Of a stretch of DNA of 64,000 nt, positions 11,516 through 21,867 are shown piece after piece. Position 1 is the first letter of the stretch; the number at the start of each line of letters is the position of its first letter. The translations under genes and the position numbers were made by a program. Source of the DNA: Candidatus Symbiopectobacterium sp. 'North America' (lineage in GTDB: Bacteria; Pseudomonadota; Gammaproteobacteria; Enterobacterales; Enterobacteriaceae); assembly GCF_015762685.1 (NCBI RefSeq), contig NZ_PEHF01000081.1:46077-110076 (forward strand), written 5' to 3'. The notes under the pieces are model-generated. The model had not been told where the DNA came from. It did no database searches and saw nothing but the letters and a program-made list of their open reading frames with translations.

Positions 11516-11537
11516 TGAACCTCACGGATGAGGTTCA
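11516..11537 (+). terminator. Hairpin between darA and darB
   Basis: Perfect 9-base stem TGAACCTCA / TGAGGTTCA with loop CGGA, 60 bases after the darA stop. It is followed by TTAAT rather than a clear U run. It could be a partial terminator or an RNA stabiliser that lets darA be made in excess over the export and maturation genes. The role is inference. Confidence 0.5.
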
Positions 11538-11676
11538 TTAATCCCGATGAGCATATTCTATTAATTGATTTGAATAACAAGTCTGCAGGACACCAATTTA
11601 AGCATCGCTTGCAGTGGCTTTGTGTTTCACACACCAACACCTTAATACCTCAATTTCACGCTGGAATCCGTTGCCG

Positions 11677-14060
11677 ATGATCTTAAATGCGTTCACCAAC
11701 GATATAAAGCAAAAACCAGCAGCGGCACTATTAGCCATTATTATTACAGCTATTAGTTTGGTGACGACATTTCTTATCGTTATGCTCTATGTTACAGACC
11801 GTGATATTGAACGGTGGTTGCCGGAGCATCAGCGTTTATATCGCATTGAAAGTCAATTCAACCTCCCTAATGGCTATATCGTGCGCTCAGCGCAGGTTCC
11901 GTTTCCGCTAGTGGAGGCATTATAGAAACATCCCAATATCGAAGACGTCGGATACGCCTACCGGTTGTCGACTCACCTGCACCGTCAAGGCAGCGTTATT
12001 CCCCGCGTGGCAGTATTTGCCGTCACCCCAACGTTCATGGCACAACTGCATCCCTACCGTGAAGCGTTGCCTGCACCCGGCTCCCATGACATCTACATCA
12101 CGGCCGATTTTAACCGCCACTATCTTGGATTAAATGACCCCCTTGGCAAAACAGTGGATTTGGGGGAAAGCGGCCAGTTCACCATCAAAGCTATCGTGGA
12201 ACCTAACCCTGACAGCAGTCTAAAACTGCCCGCCACGATCGCCTTCACCCCCGAACGGATAGCAGGATACCCCGACAAACGCCTGGACTGGTATGACAGC
12301 CATGTCTACGCTTTCGCTCGCCTCAAACCCTCTCAGCCGCATTTTGATCCACAACTGCTGGCTAGTATCGTCGCCAATAATGCACCGCAGCTACCCGGAG
12401 CACCTTTTACACCCTTGTCGTTTCTGACGTTCAGCGCCAAAAATATCCTCAATATGCACTACGACGATGGCTATGCCGATGAATTCGTCAAGACGCGTGA
12501 AAAGTCATTGCTGCATACGCTGTACGCTGCGGCACTGTTTGTTCTATTCACCACCGTGGCCAATTTTTTCAATATCAACGGCATTCTCAATGCCGCCAAA
12601 CGCCCCAGCCTGCATATCAAACGCAGTCTTGGCGCTTCAGGTGCACAGATCCTGGCAGAATCGCTGAGCGTGTTCTTGCCGCAGTTCCTGACAACGGTGT
12701 CTCTGGCGACCTTACTGCTCGGCACCCTCTTACCGCTGTCCGCGGACGTGAGCGAATTGCTCCTCCGCCAGCCAATGACACGCCTGCTGACGGTATTTTT
12801 GGGCGTCACCCTGTTCATTGGCTTGACGATGCTACTCTCACACCTGCTGAGTCTCTGTTTCTTCTTGTTTGGCAACGGCGCTTCACAGACCCCGCATCGC
12901 TATGAAAAGCTGAGTATGTATTACCTCAACCGCATAATGATGATGGTGCAACTGCTGGTAGCAGGTACCACCGTTTACCTGTGGGCGGGTGTGATGACGC
13001 AACATCTTACGGTGATGCATGCAGATGTGGGTTACCAAAAAGCGCACCGCCTGACGTTCACGCTTGATGAAGGGTTTTATACACTCAGTAGCGCGTACGC
13101 AAGTTACAACATCAACTTCAGGAAACCGCAGGCACATCAGCTTTCAGTTTGAGCAGTTGGCAACCGTTTGATATGTCGCGCCACATACTTAACGTGCAGC
13201 ACGCGCAACAACAGGTACAAGACCAATTTACCGTCATCAATACCCTTTCTGCCGACAAATACTTTGTGGAGGCCTGGGGATTAAAAACAGTGGCAGGCCA
13301 AGAGAATACGCTGCGGGCCAGCACCGATGACGAGGTATGCCACGCAATCGTCACCCGTGCCTTTGTGGATGCCATGGGGCAGAAAACCGTCGATGGAGTG
13401 CTGAATACCCGCTACTACATTCCCTTTCCGGGAGGACAAAAAGCACTTCGGGTGTTACGGATAGTGGAAAACTTCGACCTTGGAGAGCACCTTCCTTCCA
13501 CCCAGCCTTTAATCATCTTCATCAACGATCGCCTGGAAAAATTCGCGACAGTGGCCTATTCGAACGATCAACAGGAGGCCTCTGTTGTTGCACTGATTAA
13601 ACGCTATGGCCCACCAAACTTATCTCTGCAAACGGTACAGGCGCTTCATAACCGTCATTTCCATAACGATTCACAGATGCTCAACATCATTACACTCACC
13701 GCGCTATTAGCGTTGATGTTGATGGTTATCAGCACCTTGGTGATCAGCCTATCAGAGGCTCAGCGGTTAGACAGCACACTGAAAATCATGGAAGCGGTGG
13801 GGGGTTTTCTTGTGACAGACGTAGTGTTTTTCCTGCAACAACATGTACTACCCATGTTGTTCTCTTTACTGGCGTCACTGGCCCTGGGATGTTTGCTGTT
13901 AAGGCGCTGGCTACAGCAGTATGACACCGTTGCCGGGGTGGTCTATGTCAATGCGTTTGCGGCACTGCTGTTGCTGGGGCTCATGGTGGTAGCCATTATG
14001 ACACTGTCACTGGTGTTGCACGATGGCAGGATGACCCGCCCGTGGTTAAGGCGAGGGTAA
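11677..14060 (+). pseudogene. darB: DarB-type ABC exporter permease (FtsX/MacB-like), amber stop and frameshift
   Basis: About 795 codons of an inner-membrane permease with two FtsX-like halves. An N-terminal helix (about residues 17-40), a periplasmic domain, three helices, then a second helix-periplasmic-three-helix block are readable. Two lesions split it: TAG at 11923-11925 (codon 83, context VEAL-stop-KHPNIEDVGYA) and a 1-nt loss near 13111, after which the frame continues QLQETAGTSAF. Read across both, the protein is collinear. In dar clusters this subunit, with DarC and DarD, forms the trans-envelope exporter. The start is chosen at 11677 (MILNAFTND); an earlier in-frame ATG at 11614 adds a tail unlike a membrane N-terminus. 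Confidence 0.82.
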
Positions 14061-14063
14061 GCC

Positions 14064-15310
14064 ATGATGGACATTCAATTAGATCCCAAATTCACTCGAC
14101 ATCACGCTGCCAAAGGGATAGTCGGCCTGGGACTGCTGATTTTCGGCCTGTTATGCCTGTGGCTTATCAACCTGGCCACCGCAGAAAAAGTAACGCGAAT
14201 GCCGTTTACCCTGGTGACGTTACACGTCGCCCAGCGCGGCGTATTTACCGATACGCTAGTAACACGGGCGGTGGCTATCCCGAGTGAAAGCGTGATTATC
14301 GCCTCTGAACGCGGTGGTACGGTCATTGAGGTGCGACAGAGCGCATCCAACGACGTGAAAAAGGGAGATGTTATTGCCCGATTGTCGAACGACGACTTCG
14401 TTTTGCAGGTCACCTCGCGTATTGCCGATGTCACTGAACAGACCAACAACCTGCGCAATATGCGCAGATTACTCGAGGAGGATGATCTCGATACGCGTCT
14501 GGTACGGCAAGATTCATATTTTCATTTGGAGAAAATCGATAAAGAAGCGGCGCGTAAAAAGACATTGTACGAGCGCGGCATTCTGGAAAAAGCCACCTAT
14601 GAACAACTGCTGGATGAATTGGCGCATTGGAAAACACGCTACGCTATTTTAACGACGTATCAGGAGCGGCAAGACCGTATGCTACCGGACGAGCTTGCTG
14701 AAATAGCGGCTTCAGTCAAGCATCTGGATACCTTGACCCGTTTAATTTAGAGCGGTCTGGACAAGCTGGTTATTACCGCCCCGATTGACGGTATCCTGTC
14801 ACCGCTGACGATCAAGGTGGGGCAACAGATTAAACCCGGTGAAAAAGTTGCCAACTTAGACAATCCGCATTCCTATTATTTTGAAGCCTCGTTTAGCGAA
14901 TATTATCTGGATAAAATCCGGCCGCACGATCGTGTCACCGCAAACTATGCAGGTATTGATATCCCCCTGCTCATCACCTCCGTCTCTTTCGTGGTAGAAA
15001 ATGGTAAGTTCATTGCCAAACTGACACTCGCTCAGCCACAACAACTTTCATTGAAACGCGGTTGCGCGTTTCACTCGAAACCCAGCCAGATGCATTTCTC
15101 ATTCCCACAAAAGCCGTCTTTTTCGAGACAGATGAGACGTGGGTGTACCGCTATGATGAAAAACATCATCGCGCGGTTAAAACACCCGTGGTGATTAAAC
15201 GTCAGGGGGAAACACAATCGGAAGTACTGAGTGGGTTGTCTGCCGGGCAACAGGTTGTGGTGCTTACAGGCGGCAACGTTGAAAAATCCAACATTATCGA
15301 GTTTGAATAA
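14064..15310 (+). pseudogene. darC: DarC-type periplasmic adaptor (HlyD/RND MFP family), amber stop and frameshift
   Basis: Membrane-fusion adaptor of an exporter. Membrane anchor at residues about 17-38, lipoyl/barrel strands around 70-110 (VIIASERGGTVIEVRQS), a coiled coil at about 115-225, then the second lipoyl half (VITAPIDGILSPLTIKVGQQIKPGE). A TAG at 14748-14750 (codon 229) falls between LTRLI and SGLDKL at the end of the coiled coil. Near 15057 a T is missing: GGTTG where GGTTTG would restore LKRGLRVSLETQPDAFLIP. The gene starts 3 bases after darB ends. Except at these two points it is well preserved, so decay is recent. Confidence 0.82.
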
Positions 15311-15311
15311 G

Positions 15312-15961
15312 ATGATACAACTGGAAAGCGCAGAAAAATTTTACACCACTAGAACTCTGAAAACACTGGCGCTGCGTGACATCAATCTTCGTATCACGGC
15401 GGGGGAATTTGTCTCCATTATGGGGCCATCAGGTTCAGGAAAAACCACGCTGCTCAACGTACTCGGCATGTTTGAAACGCTTGATGCCGGCCGATTGCAG
15501 CTGGCGCAGCACGACATTACACGGATGCACCACGGCCAAAAAGTAGCGCTGCGCCGCAAACTGATCGGTTACATATTTCAGTCATTCGATCTGATCGATT
15601 TTATGTCGGTATATAAAAATATCGAGTTACCACTCAAGTACCGAAATCTGAACGAAAAGCTCGCGTTAAACAAACCATTGAGCAGTTTGGATTATCCGGT
15701 AGAAGCGCACACTACCCAGCCCAGCTTTCAGGCGGTCAGAAACAGAGGGTTGCCATCGCTCGCGCCATGATTTCACGGCCAGCATTGATTTTGGCCGATG
15801 AGCCAACGGGCAACCTGGACAGTAATAACAGCAAAACCGTATTGAAGCAGCTAGAAGAGATTAATCAGGTCGGTACTACCGTTGTCATGGTTACGCATTC
15901 CCCCGAGGCCTCAAAGTATGCCAAACGACACTTAATGATGAAGGACTGTTGTCTCACATGA
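15312..15961 (+). pseudogene. darD: DarD-type ABC transporter ATPase, frameshifted
   Basis: LolD/MacB-type nucleotide-binding subunit that would energise DarB. Walker A GPSGSGKTT at residues 38-46 and the Q-loop FQSFD are in the first frame. The signature LSGGQKQRVAIARAM, Walker B LILADEPTGNLD and the switch His (VTHSPEA) are in another frame. The shift is near 15660-15668; before it the frame reads EKLALN and after it KQTIEQFGLSGRSAHYPAQ. One base lost explains it. Starts 1 base after the darC stop. The separated Walker A and B motifs mean the product as read cannot hydrolyse ATP. Confidence 0.83.
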
Positions 15962-15980
15962 CATAGCAAGGAGAGACATC

Positions 15981-17363
15981 ATGAATGGAATCATACCAAT
16001 TGTTCAGATTGATACTGATATAACATCAGCACTGAGCACCAACGATCTCGAAAAAATCGCCACGCAAGACTACCGACAGATGAGCGCCTATCTGATTGGC
16101 AAAATTCCGGCACAAGCGTTGCTCAGTACCGAAGAACTGCATATTTTCCACACCGAGCAACAGCAAGCAGTCACCGCCCAACCCGTGGCAGCCAAAAAGT
16201 TGGTGGTGGTATTGAAAGCCACTCGCCTGTGTAACTTACGTTGCACTTATTGCCACTCCTGGGCTGAGGGGCCAAACCAAACCAAACCAAACCAAACGAT
16301 GCGATTTGATATATTGGCTCGAACTATCCGTAAAATATTGGCTATCCCCAACATTAAACACTTTGAGTTCGTTTGGCACGGTGGCGAAGTGACGCTACTT
16401 AATCCTCTATTTTTTCAAAAGCTACTCTGGCTACAACAACAATTCAAACAACCAGAACAGCATATTACCAACTCAATGCAATCAAACGCGGTAAATATCT
16501 CGGATGAATGGTTAGCCTTTATTAAAGGGATCGGAATGCATGTTGGTATTAGTCTAGATGGCATTCCTGCCGTTCATGACTCACGTCGCGTCGATTACCG
16601 AGGTCGAGGAACAGCACAACGCGTCGCGGAGGGACTCAAAAAGCTCAAACAACATTCCATCCCCTACGGGGCACTCATCGTTGTTGACCGCCACGTCTAT
16701 CAAACGGATCTGCGAGAAATGTTCGATTACTTCGGTAAGATAGGTCTCAATGACATCGAATTTCTCAACATCGTCCCTGATAATCGCATCCCTGCGGGAG
16801 GGAAAATAGACGAAAATTATATCACTTATGCCTAGTTTGTCGCGTTTCTGGTTCGGGCATTTACGCTTTGGTGGGACGACTATCGCACCGTTTTACACAT
16901 TCCACAATTCAGCGATTTTATTCGAGCCATCAAGAATCCTGGAACGCAACTGGCCGCCTGCTACTGGTCAGAAAATTGTTCCCAGGAGGTGATTACCCTG
17001 GAACCAAACGGAGACGTTTCACCGTGCGACAAATATGTAGGCGATGCGGGTAGCCATTACGGCTCGTTAATGAAAACTGATTTGGCAGAGCTGCTGGCCT
17101 ACTCGGCACATAATCAGGCGGCAAAGCGTGAGGAGCAGGAAGCCTTCAATAAAATGCGCCAGTGTCGTTGGTTTTCCCTCTGTAATGGGGGATGTCCGCA
17201 CGATCGCGTGATTAATCGCCGACACGTGGCCGGGTATCAGGATAATTGCTGCGGCACGGGAAAACTGTTAGCGACTATCGAAGGCTGCCTGAATAAGGAA
17301 CGTCGCGCTACCTCAAAAACAGGGGGTAACCCGCCCTCACCTTCAGGTAGCACATCATCATAG
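15981..17363 (+). pseudogene. darE: DarE-type radical SAM/SPASM maturase with in-frame amber stop
   Basis: Would install the two cross-links of a darobactin. The [4Fe-4S]-SAM motif is C84-x3-C88-x2-C91 in RLCNLRCTYC. A Cys-rich SPASM region follows in the C-terminal third (VSPCDKYVG, QCRWFSLCNGGCP, NCCGTG) for auxiliary clusters. A TAG at 16833-16835 (codon 285, context NYITYA-stop-FVAFLVRA) cuts off the SPASM part; Gln (CAG) is the likely ancestor. Apart from that the 461-codon frame is open. The start has a strong ribosome site (AAGGAGAG). Just after the first iron-sulfur motif lies a pentanucleotide repeat. Last gene of the dar run, converging on an AraC-family gene 5 bases away. Confidence 0.85.
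16272..16296 (+). repeat. Pentanucleotide repeat CCAAA x5 inside darE
   Basis: Five perfect copies of CCAAA within the darE coding frame, encoding PNQTKPNQ directly after CTYCHSWAEG. A gain or loss of one copy shifts the frame, so the tract is a candidate contingency locus. The present count keeps the frame open through it. Confidence 0.9.
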
Positions 17364-17368
17364 CCGCC

Positions 17369-18247
17369 TCAGCGAATGGCAGAGGGCAAGCAGCCAAAGC
17401 GGGTGCGAAAGCGCTCAGAAAAGCGCGCCCGCGATTGATATCCGCAGGCTTCGGCAATGCGAGGAATACTCCAGGCGGTGGTTTGCAACAGCATCATGCC
17501 GTGGTGCATACGAATATCGCTTAGGATCGTTTCAAAGCGCTCTTGCTATGCGGCAAGACGTCGCCGCAGGGTGGCTTCGCTCATCGCCAGCTCTCGGCCC
17601 GCTTCGCGTGCGGTCCAGTGACGATGCGGCGCACGCGCCATCAGCGCTTGCAGACGCGCTACCGTGTCATTGTGCCGTGGTTGGCAGAATACATGACCAC
17701 GCTCAGCCAAGGCGCTCAGTAGTTCCAGTAACCGGTAGGTAAGCCGCTCATCGCTCACGGGCCTGATCTCGACGCTTTCAATCAAATGCCATAACGTCGA
17801 TGCCAAATCGTCATCCAATGGCATCACCTGAACAGGCCCAGCAGCGATGCGTTCAACGCCCCCTACAAGAGAAGAGACCGCTGAGTGACTTTCCAGCAGC
17901 GCGCTCGCGATTGTCATAAAAACCGAACGGAAACAGCGCTCAGCCCCTCCCGGGGTTTTCACGATGTCCACACAGGGGCCTGCGTCGACCAGCACCAACG
18001 CAGGCCGCATGGCATCGACCAAGACCTCATGCTCTGCGAACGCTAAACGCATCTGCCCTGATACCACCAGTAACACGGTTGTCTCATGAAACTGGAAACG
18101 TGCGGTTTGTTGCGGTTGCCGCAGGCAAGGCTGGGCCAGTGCGCACAAGCCATGTCGCACCACGGGCGAGGACGAGGACAACCGCCAGCGCTCCCCTCCC
18201 TCTCCCTGAAGCACCGGCACTGTCAACGCTTGCCCGACGTGGTTCAC
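17369..18247 (-). pseudogene. AraC-family regulator with in-frame amber stop
   Basis: About 293 codons. The N-terminal part resembles a cupin-like effector domain. The C-terminus has two helix-turn-helices, the first ending LAMSEATLRRRLAA and the second containing IPRIAEACGYQSRARFSERFRTRFG, typical of AraC. A TAG at 17546-17548 falls between them (RRRLAA-stop-QERFETIL; Glu or Gln expected), so the product loses half its DNA-binding domain. The GTG start overlaps the stop of the upstream PEBP-family gene as GTGA, so the two are translationally coupled. Target unknown; the partner gene is a candidate. Confidence 0.8.
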
Positions 18248-18879
18248 GCCACTGGCACCGCTGGATTCAAACTGTAAAGCCCAGTCAGGCTGGCTTTCGC
18301 CAATACCGGTGCCGTCGCCAGCGCCGCGCGCACGTTCGCTCCATCCAGCGGTCCATTCACGGCCAATGCAGGAACCGCCAGTGCGTAAACAGTGAAAATA
18401 TAGTGGTGAACTAACGCATCATTCCACGGCGGGCACGGGCCGTCATAACCATAATAATCGCCCTTCATTTGTTCATCCCCGGCAAACCAGGCCGTGTAAT
18501 CATTAATACCGTGTCAGCCTTCATCAGGTGCGGCAGGGCCCGATTTTCCACGCGGTGTAACGCCGTTTGAATGCGCCCCCACTGCAATCTCCGTCACGGT
18601 TGGCGGAACATCAAGCAGCAACCAATGGAAAAAATCGACGCGCGGCAAGGTTGCCGGCACTTCTCGATCTTCCTGATTCACATCATCGCCTTTGCTCGGC
18701 ACATCGGGATCGTGACACAAAATCACGAAGGATTGCGTGCCCGGTGGAACATCGCGCCACGCGAGATGCGGGTTACGGTTCGATGATAGCGCAACGTGTG
18801 CAGCACGGTCTGGCACGGCAAACGCGAATTCACCCGGTATCGCCTGACCATCCTGAAAGCTTTGACTGATGAGTTGCAT
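18244..18879 (-). pseudogene. YbhB/YbcL-type PEBP-family protein with in-frame opal stop
   Basis: Bacterial Raf-kinase-inhibitor-like (phosphatidylethanolamine-binding) protein of about 211 codons. Recognisable segments are VALSSNRNPHLAWRDVP, the DPDVP motif, HWLLLDVPP, then YGYDGPCPPWND and HHYIFTVYAL. A TGA at 18514-18516 (context PDEG-stop-HGINDYTAWF) splits the gene between the two halves; Arg (CGA) or Trp (TGG) is a likely ancestor. Ligand and role are unknown for most members. First gene of a coupled pair with the AraC-family regulator. Confidence 0.8.
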
Positions 18880-19002
18880 GGAAAACCTCGTCCTGTGGAG
18901 TTATGAAATGCCGTCCCGGCTACTATACCGGCACGCAATGGAATCATAATAGTGGATTTGGTTGTACCTGAGGTGCCTTATCCAATCAATAGACTGCCAA
19001 AA

Positions 19003-19019
19003 CCAATCAAAATGATTGG
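19003..19019 (-). terminator. Rho-independent terminator after the ATPase gene
   Basis: Stem CCAATCA / TGATTGG with a 3-base loop, followed on the minus strand by TTTT. It lies 30 bases past the stop of the 19050-19589 gene. Confidence 0.55.
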
Positions 19020-19049
19020 CTTTGAATTAATATAGGAAAAAGGAGTCTG

Positions 19050-19589
19050 TCACCACACCTCAGCCAACGTTCGTAAAACGAAATCAGCGCGTGCATTCAC
19101 GCAGGCTTTAGGCAACATTGACACTCGATACCCCAATGTCGGGTAGACATCTTGTAATCGCTCAAATTCAGCTATAGCGGCATCCATACTGTGGCGTCGC
19201 TCGCTGTTTTGCACATAAATTTCAGGCCAGGGAGGAACAAGAAACACGCGTGAGTGATAACGATAGCGTGATGCGATCGTAGTGAGCACCGGCTCACCGG
19301 TTATTGCCTGAAGTGCTGCTGCAGCATCGATTAACCCGCGATCAAAAAATACCCATAACTGACCATGATCTCTCGCCTGAGCATAGTCATTCGCTGCAAG
19401 CGTTATCGCCCGGCGTAAAAATGCTTCCATATTCTTCCACGGCACTGCATCACCGCCCGAAGACATTGCTTCACGCACGATGCGTTGGCCGGGTTTCTCC
19501 ACAACGGTATAGCCACGCCAGTTCAACTCTGCCAGCAGCGTGGTTTTGCCACCGCCAGAACACCCGGAAAGAATGACGAAACGATCCAT
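19050..19589 (-). CDS. P-loop ATPase/kinase-like protein next to tRNA-Gly
   Basis: A 179-residue protein starting MDRFVILSGCSGGGKTTLL, with a Walker A GCSGGGKT at residues about 9-16. Later DHGQLWVFFDRGLIDAA is a plausible Walker B-like region, and the shape is that of small AAA/nucleotide-kinase-like proteins. The substrate is not known. The frame continues upstream to 19703 but overlaps a tRNA gene there, so the ATG at 19587-19589 is chosen. It is the only protein gene between the tRNA pair and the broken PEBP gene, and it is intact with its own terminator. Adjacency to tRNA suggests an accessory insertion, but no integrase is seen. Confidence 0.75.
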   Translation of the reverse strand: MDRFVILSGCSGGGKTTLLAELNWRGYTVVEKPGQRIVREAMSSGGDAVPWKNMEAFLRRAITLAANDYAQARDHGQLWVFFDRGLIDAAAALQAITGEPVLTTIASRYRYHSRVFLVPPWPEIYVQNSERRHSMDAAIAEFERLQDVYPTLGYRVSMLPKACVNARADFVLRTLAEVW

Positions 19590-19658
19590 AAGGTGCCTCA
19601 TCGGCAATATGAAACATGAGAAAAAACAGAAGATAATGAGACAAAGAGAAGATAAACT

Positions 19659-19734
<76 letters not shown>

Positions 19735-19813
19735 TTAGGAAGGCCACATCAGCAAGCGCTGCTGTGAAAACCGATCGTGAAGCTGGTTACCTAAACTTTC
19801 ACGCTGGAAAGTT

Positions 19814-19889
<76 letters not shown>

Positions 19890-20051
19890 AGGAATAACCA
19901 TCTTCACTCGCACCACAAATTCTGCTGCGGTACGGGGTGCGAATTATACGAGAAATCGTTGCCGCCGCAAGCCCCTTACCGCGAAAAAATGACTGACTGC
20001 CGATAAAAACAGCAATTTCGCCATCGGTCGGGCAAAAAACGCCCGTAACGA

Positions 20052-20612
20052 CTACAGACGGATAAAATGCTCGCGGTAGTAGGCCAGTTCCGCCACAGAA
20101 TCACGAATATCGTCCATCGCCTGATGGGTACCCTGTTTTTTCAGCCCGGCCATAATCTCGGGTTTCCAACGGCGCGCCAGCTCTTTCAGCGTGCTGACAT
20201 CCAGATAGCGGTAGTGAAAATAGGCTTCAAGCGCAGGCATATAACGAAACAGGAAACGGCGATCCTGACCAATGCTGTTACCGCAAATCGGAGATTTCCC
20301 GGCAGGCACCCACTGCTGCAAAAAAGCAATGGTTTCTGCTTCAGCCGCGCGTTCATCATAGGCACTGGCTTTAACCCGTTCTGTCAGGCCGCTGGCACCG
20401 TGGGTACGCACGTTCCAGTCATCCATCAGTGCTAACTGGGTATCGGATTGGTGTACCGCGATCGTCGGCCCTTCGGCCAACACATTAAGATTGGCATCGG
20501 TTACCAGCGTTGCAATTTCAATAATGCGATCCTGCTCCGGGTCCAGCCCCGTCATTTCCAGGTCGATCCAAATAAGATTGTTTTCGCTTACCTGACTATT
20601 TTCAACGGACAT
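20052..20612 (-). CDS. orn: Oligoribonuclease
   Basis: Essential 3'-to-5' exonuclease that degrades 2-5 nt RNA pieces and linear pGpG. DEDDh family: acidic residues in [10 protein letters not shown] near the N-terminus, the conserved [10 protein letters not shown] segment, and the C-terminal [14 protein letters not shown] with the catalytic His and Asp. 186 residues, near the E. coli length. The start at 20612 (MSVENSQVS) has an AAGGAAG ribosome site; a further upstream extension is unlikely. Divergent from rsgA, as in E. coli. Intact. Confidence 0.96.
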   Translation of the reverse strand: MSVENSQVSENNLIWIDLEMTGLDPEQDRIIEIATLVTDANLNVLAEGPTIAVHQSDTQLALMDDWNVRTHGASGLTERVKASAYDERAAEAETIAFLQQWVPAGKSPICGNSIGQDRRFLFRYMPALEAYFHYRYLDVSTLKELARRWKPEIMAGLKKQGTHQAMDDIRDSVAELAYYREHFIRL

Positions 20613-20742
20613 ACATTTACTTCCTTTTCCAACCATCCCCAGAGAAGCGGGAATAACAGGCATCAGTTAATTAAAATCAAATAGAGTGTATTATAGTCTC
20701 TTCAGCCATTGTGGGCGATAACCACAGTTCAAACGAGGCTCA

Positions 20743-21798
20743 GTGAGCAAAAATAAACTGTCAAAAGGACAGCAACGTCGAGTTACAGCGAACCACCAAC
20801 GTCGTCTTAAGCACAGAGAAAGCAAAATCGAGTGGGATGAGAACCAGTTGGAAGAGCCGCAAGAAGGCATCATTATCAGCCGTTTTGGTATGCATGCAGA
20901 TGTGGAAGCGCAGGATGGCATTATCCACCGGTGTAATATTCGTCGTAACATCAAATCTCTGGTAACCGGCGATCGCGTGGTGTGGCGTGCCGGTAAAGAG
21001 ACGCAGGCCGGGATCAGCGGTATCGTTGAGGCGGTGCACCCGCGCGAGTCGGTGCTGACACGCCCGGACTTTTATGACGGCGTTAAACCTATCGCCGCTA
21101 ATATCGACCAGGTGGTGATCGTTTCCGCGATTTTGCCTGAGCTGTCACTGAACATCATTGACCGCTATCTGGTGGCCTGCGAAACCCTGGAGGTCGCGCC
21201 CCTGATTGTGCTGAACAAAATCGACCTGCTGGATGATGAAGGCCGCGCGTTTGTCGATGGGCTGATGGGCATTTATCGTGCGCTGCACTATCCGGTCATC
21301 ATGGTATCAAGCCACACGCAGCAAGGGATGGAGACGCTGGAGCATGCGTTAACGGACAGGATCAGCATTTTTGCCGGCCAATCCGGGGTGGGAAAATCCA
21401 GCCTGCTGAACGCATTACTCTACCCTGACGCCGCCAAGATTCTGGTCAACGACGTATCCGACGTGTCCGGTCTGGGCCAACACACCACCACGGCGGCCCG
21501 GTTGTATCACTTCCCGCACGGTGGCCATGTGATTGATTCCCCCGGCGTGCGTGAATTTGGCTTATGGCATCTGGAGCCGGAGCAGGTTACACAGGGCTTT
21601 ATCGATTTCCGGCCTTACCTCGGCACCTGTAAATTCCGCGATTGCCGCCACGATAACGATCCCGGTTGTGCGCTGCGCGCTGCCGTGGAGCGCGGCGACA
21701 TAGCCGAAGAACGTTTCGATAACTATCACCGTATTCTGGAGAGCATGGCGCAGGTAAAAACGCGTAAAACCTTCTCTGATTCTGATACGGACCGCTGA
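20743..21798 (+). CDS. rsgA: Ribosome small-subunit biogenesis GTPase RsgA
   Basis: Circularly permuted GTPase that acts late in 30S maturation. The motif order is G4 NKID (about residue 160), G1 GQSGVGKSS (about 210), then G3 DSPG (about 265), with a C-terminal zinc finger in [14 protein letters not shown]. An N-terminal OB fold precedes these. 351 residues, the usual length. It is followed 69 bases on by psd, the standard enterobacterial order. Intact. Start at 20743 gives [13 protein letters not shown], the family N-terminus. Confidence 0.96.
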   Translation: MSKNKLSKGQQRRVTANHQRRLKHRESKIEWDENQLEEPQEGIIISRFGMHADVEAQDGIIHRCNIRRNIKSLVTGDRVVWRAGKETQAGISGIVEAVHPRESVLTRPDFYDGVKPIAANIDQVVIVSAILPELSLNIIDRYLVACETLEVAPLIVLNKIDLLDDEGRAFVDGLMGIYRALHYPVIMVSSHTQQGMETLEHALTDRISIFAGQSGVGKSSLLNALLYPDAAKILVNDVSDVSGLGQHTTTAARLYHFPHGGHVIDSPGVREFGLWHLEPEQVTQGFIDFRPYLGTCKFRDCRHDNDPGCALRAAVERGDIAEERFDNYHRILESMAQVKTRKTFSDSDTDR

Positions 21799-21867
21799 CT
21801 TTTACCGCATCCATCGCTACAATGCGCCCCTTTTTAGATGGGCGCATAAAAACCTAAGGGGCTCACT

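Noticed and set aside
11440..11640. relE-like or second precursor gene beside darA
   Set aside because: The only frame here is a minus-strand shadow without a core-like motif; yoeB at 49.8 kb is far away and unrelated to dar.
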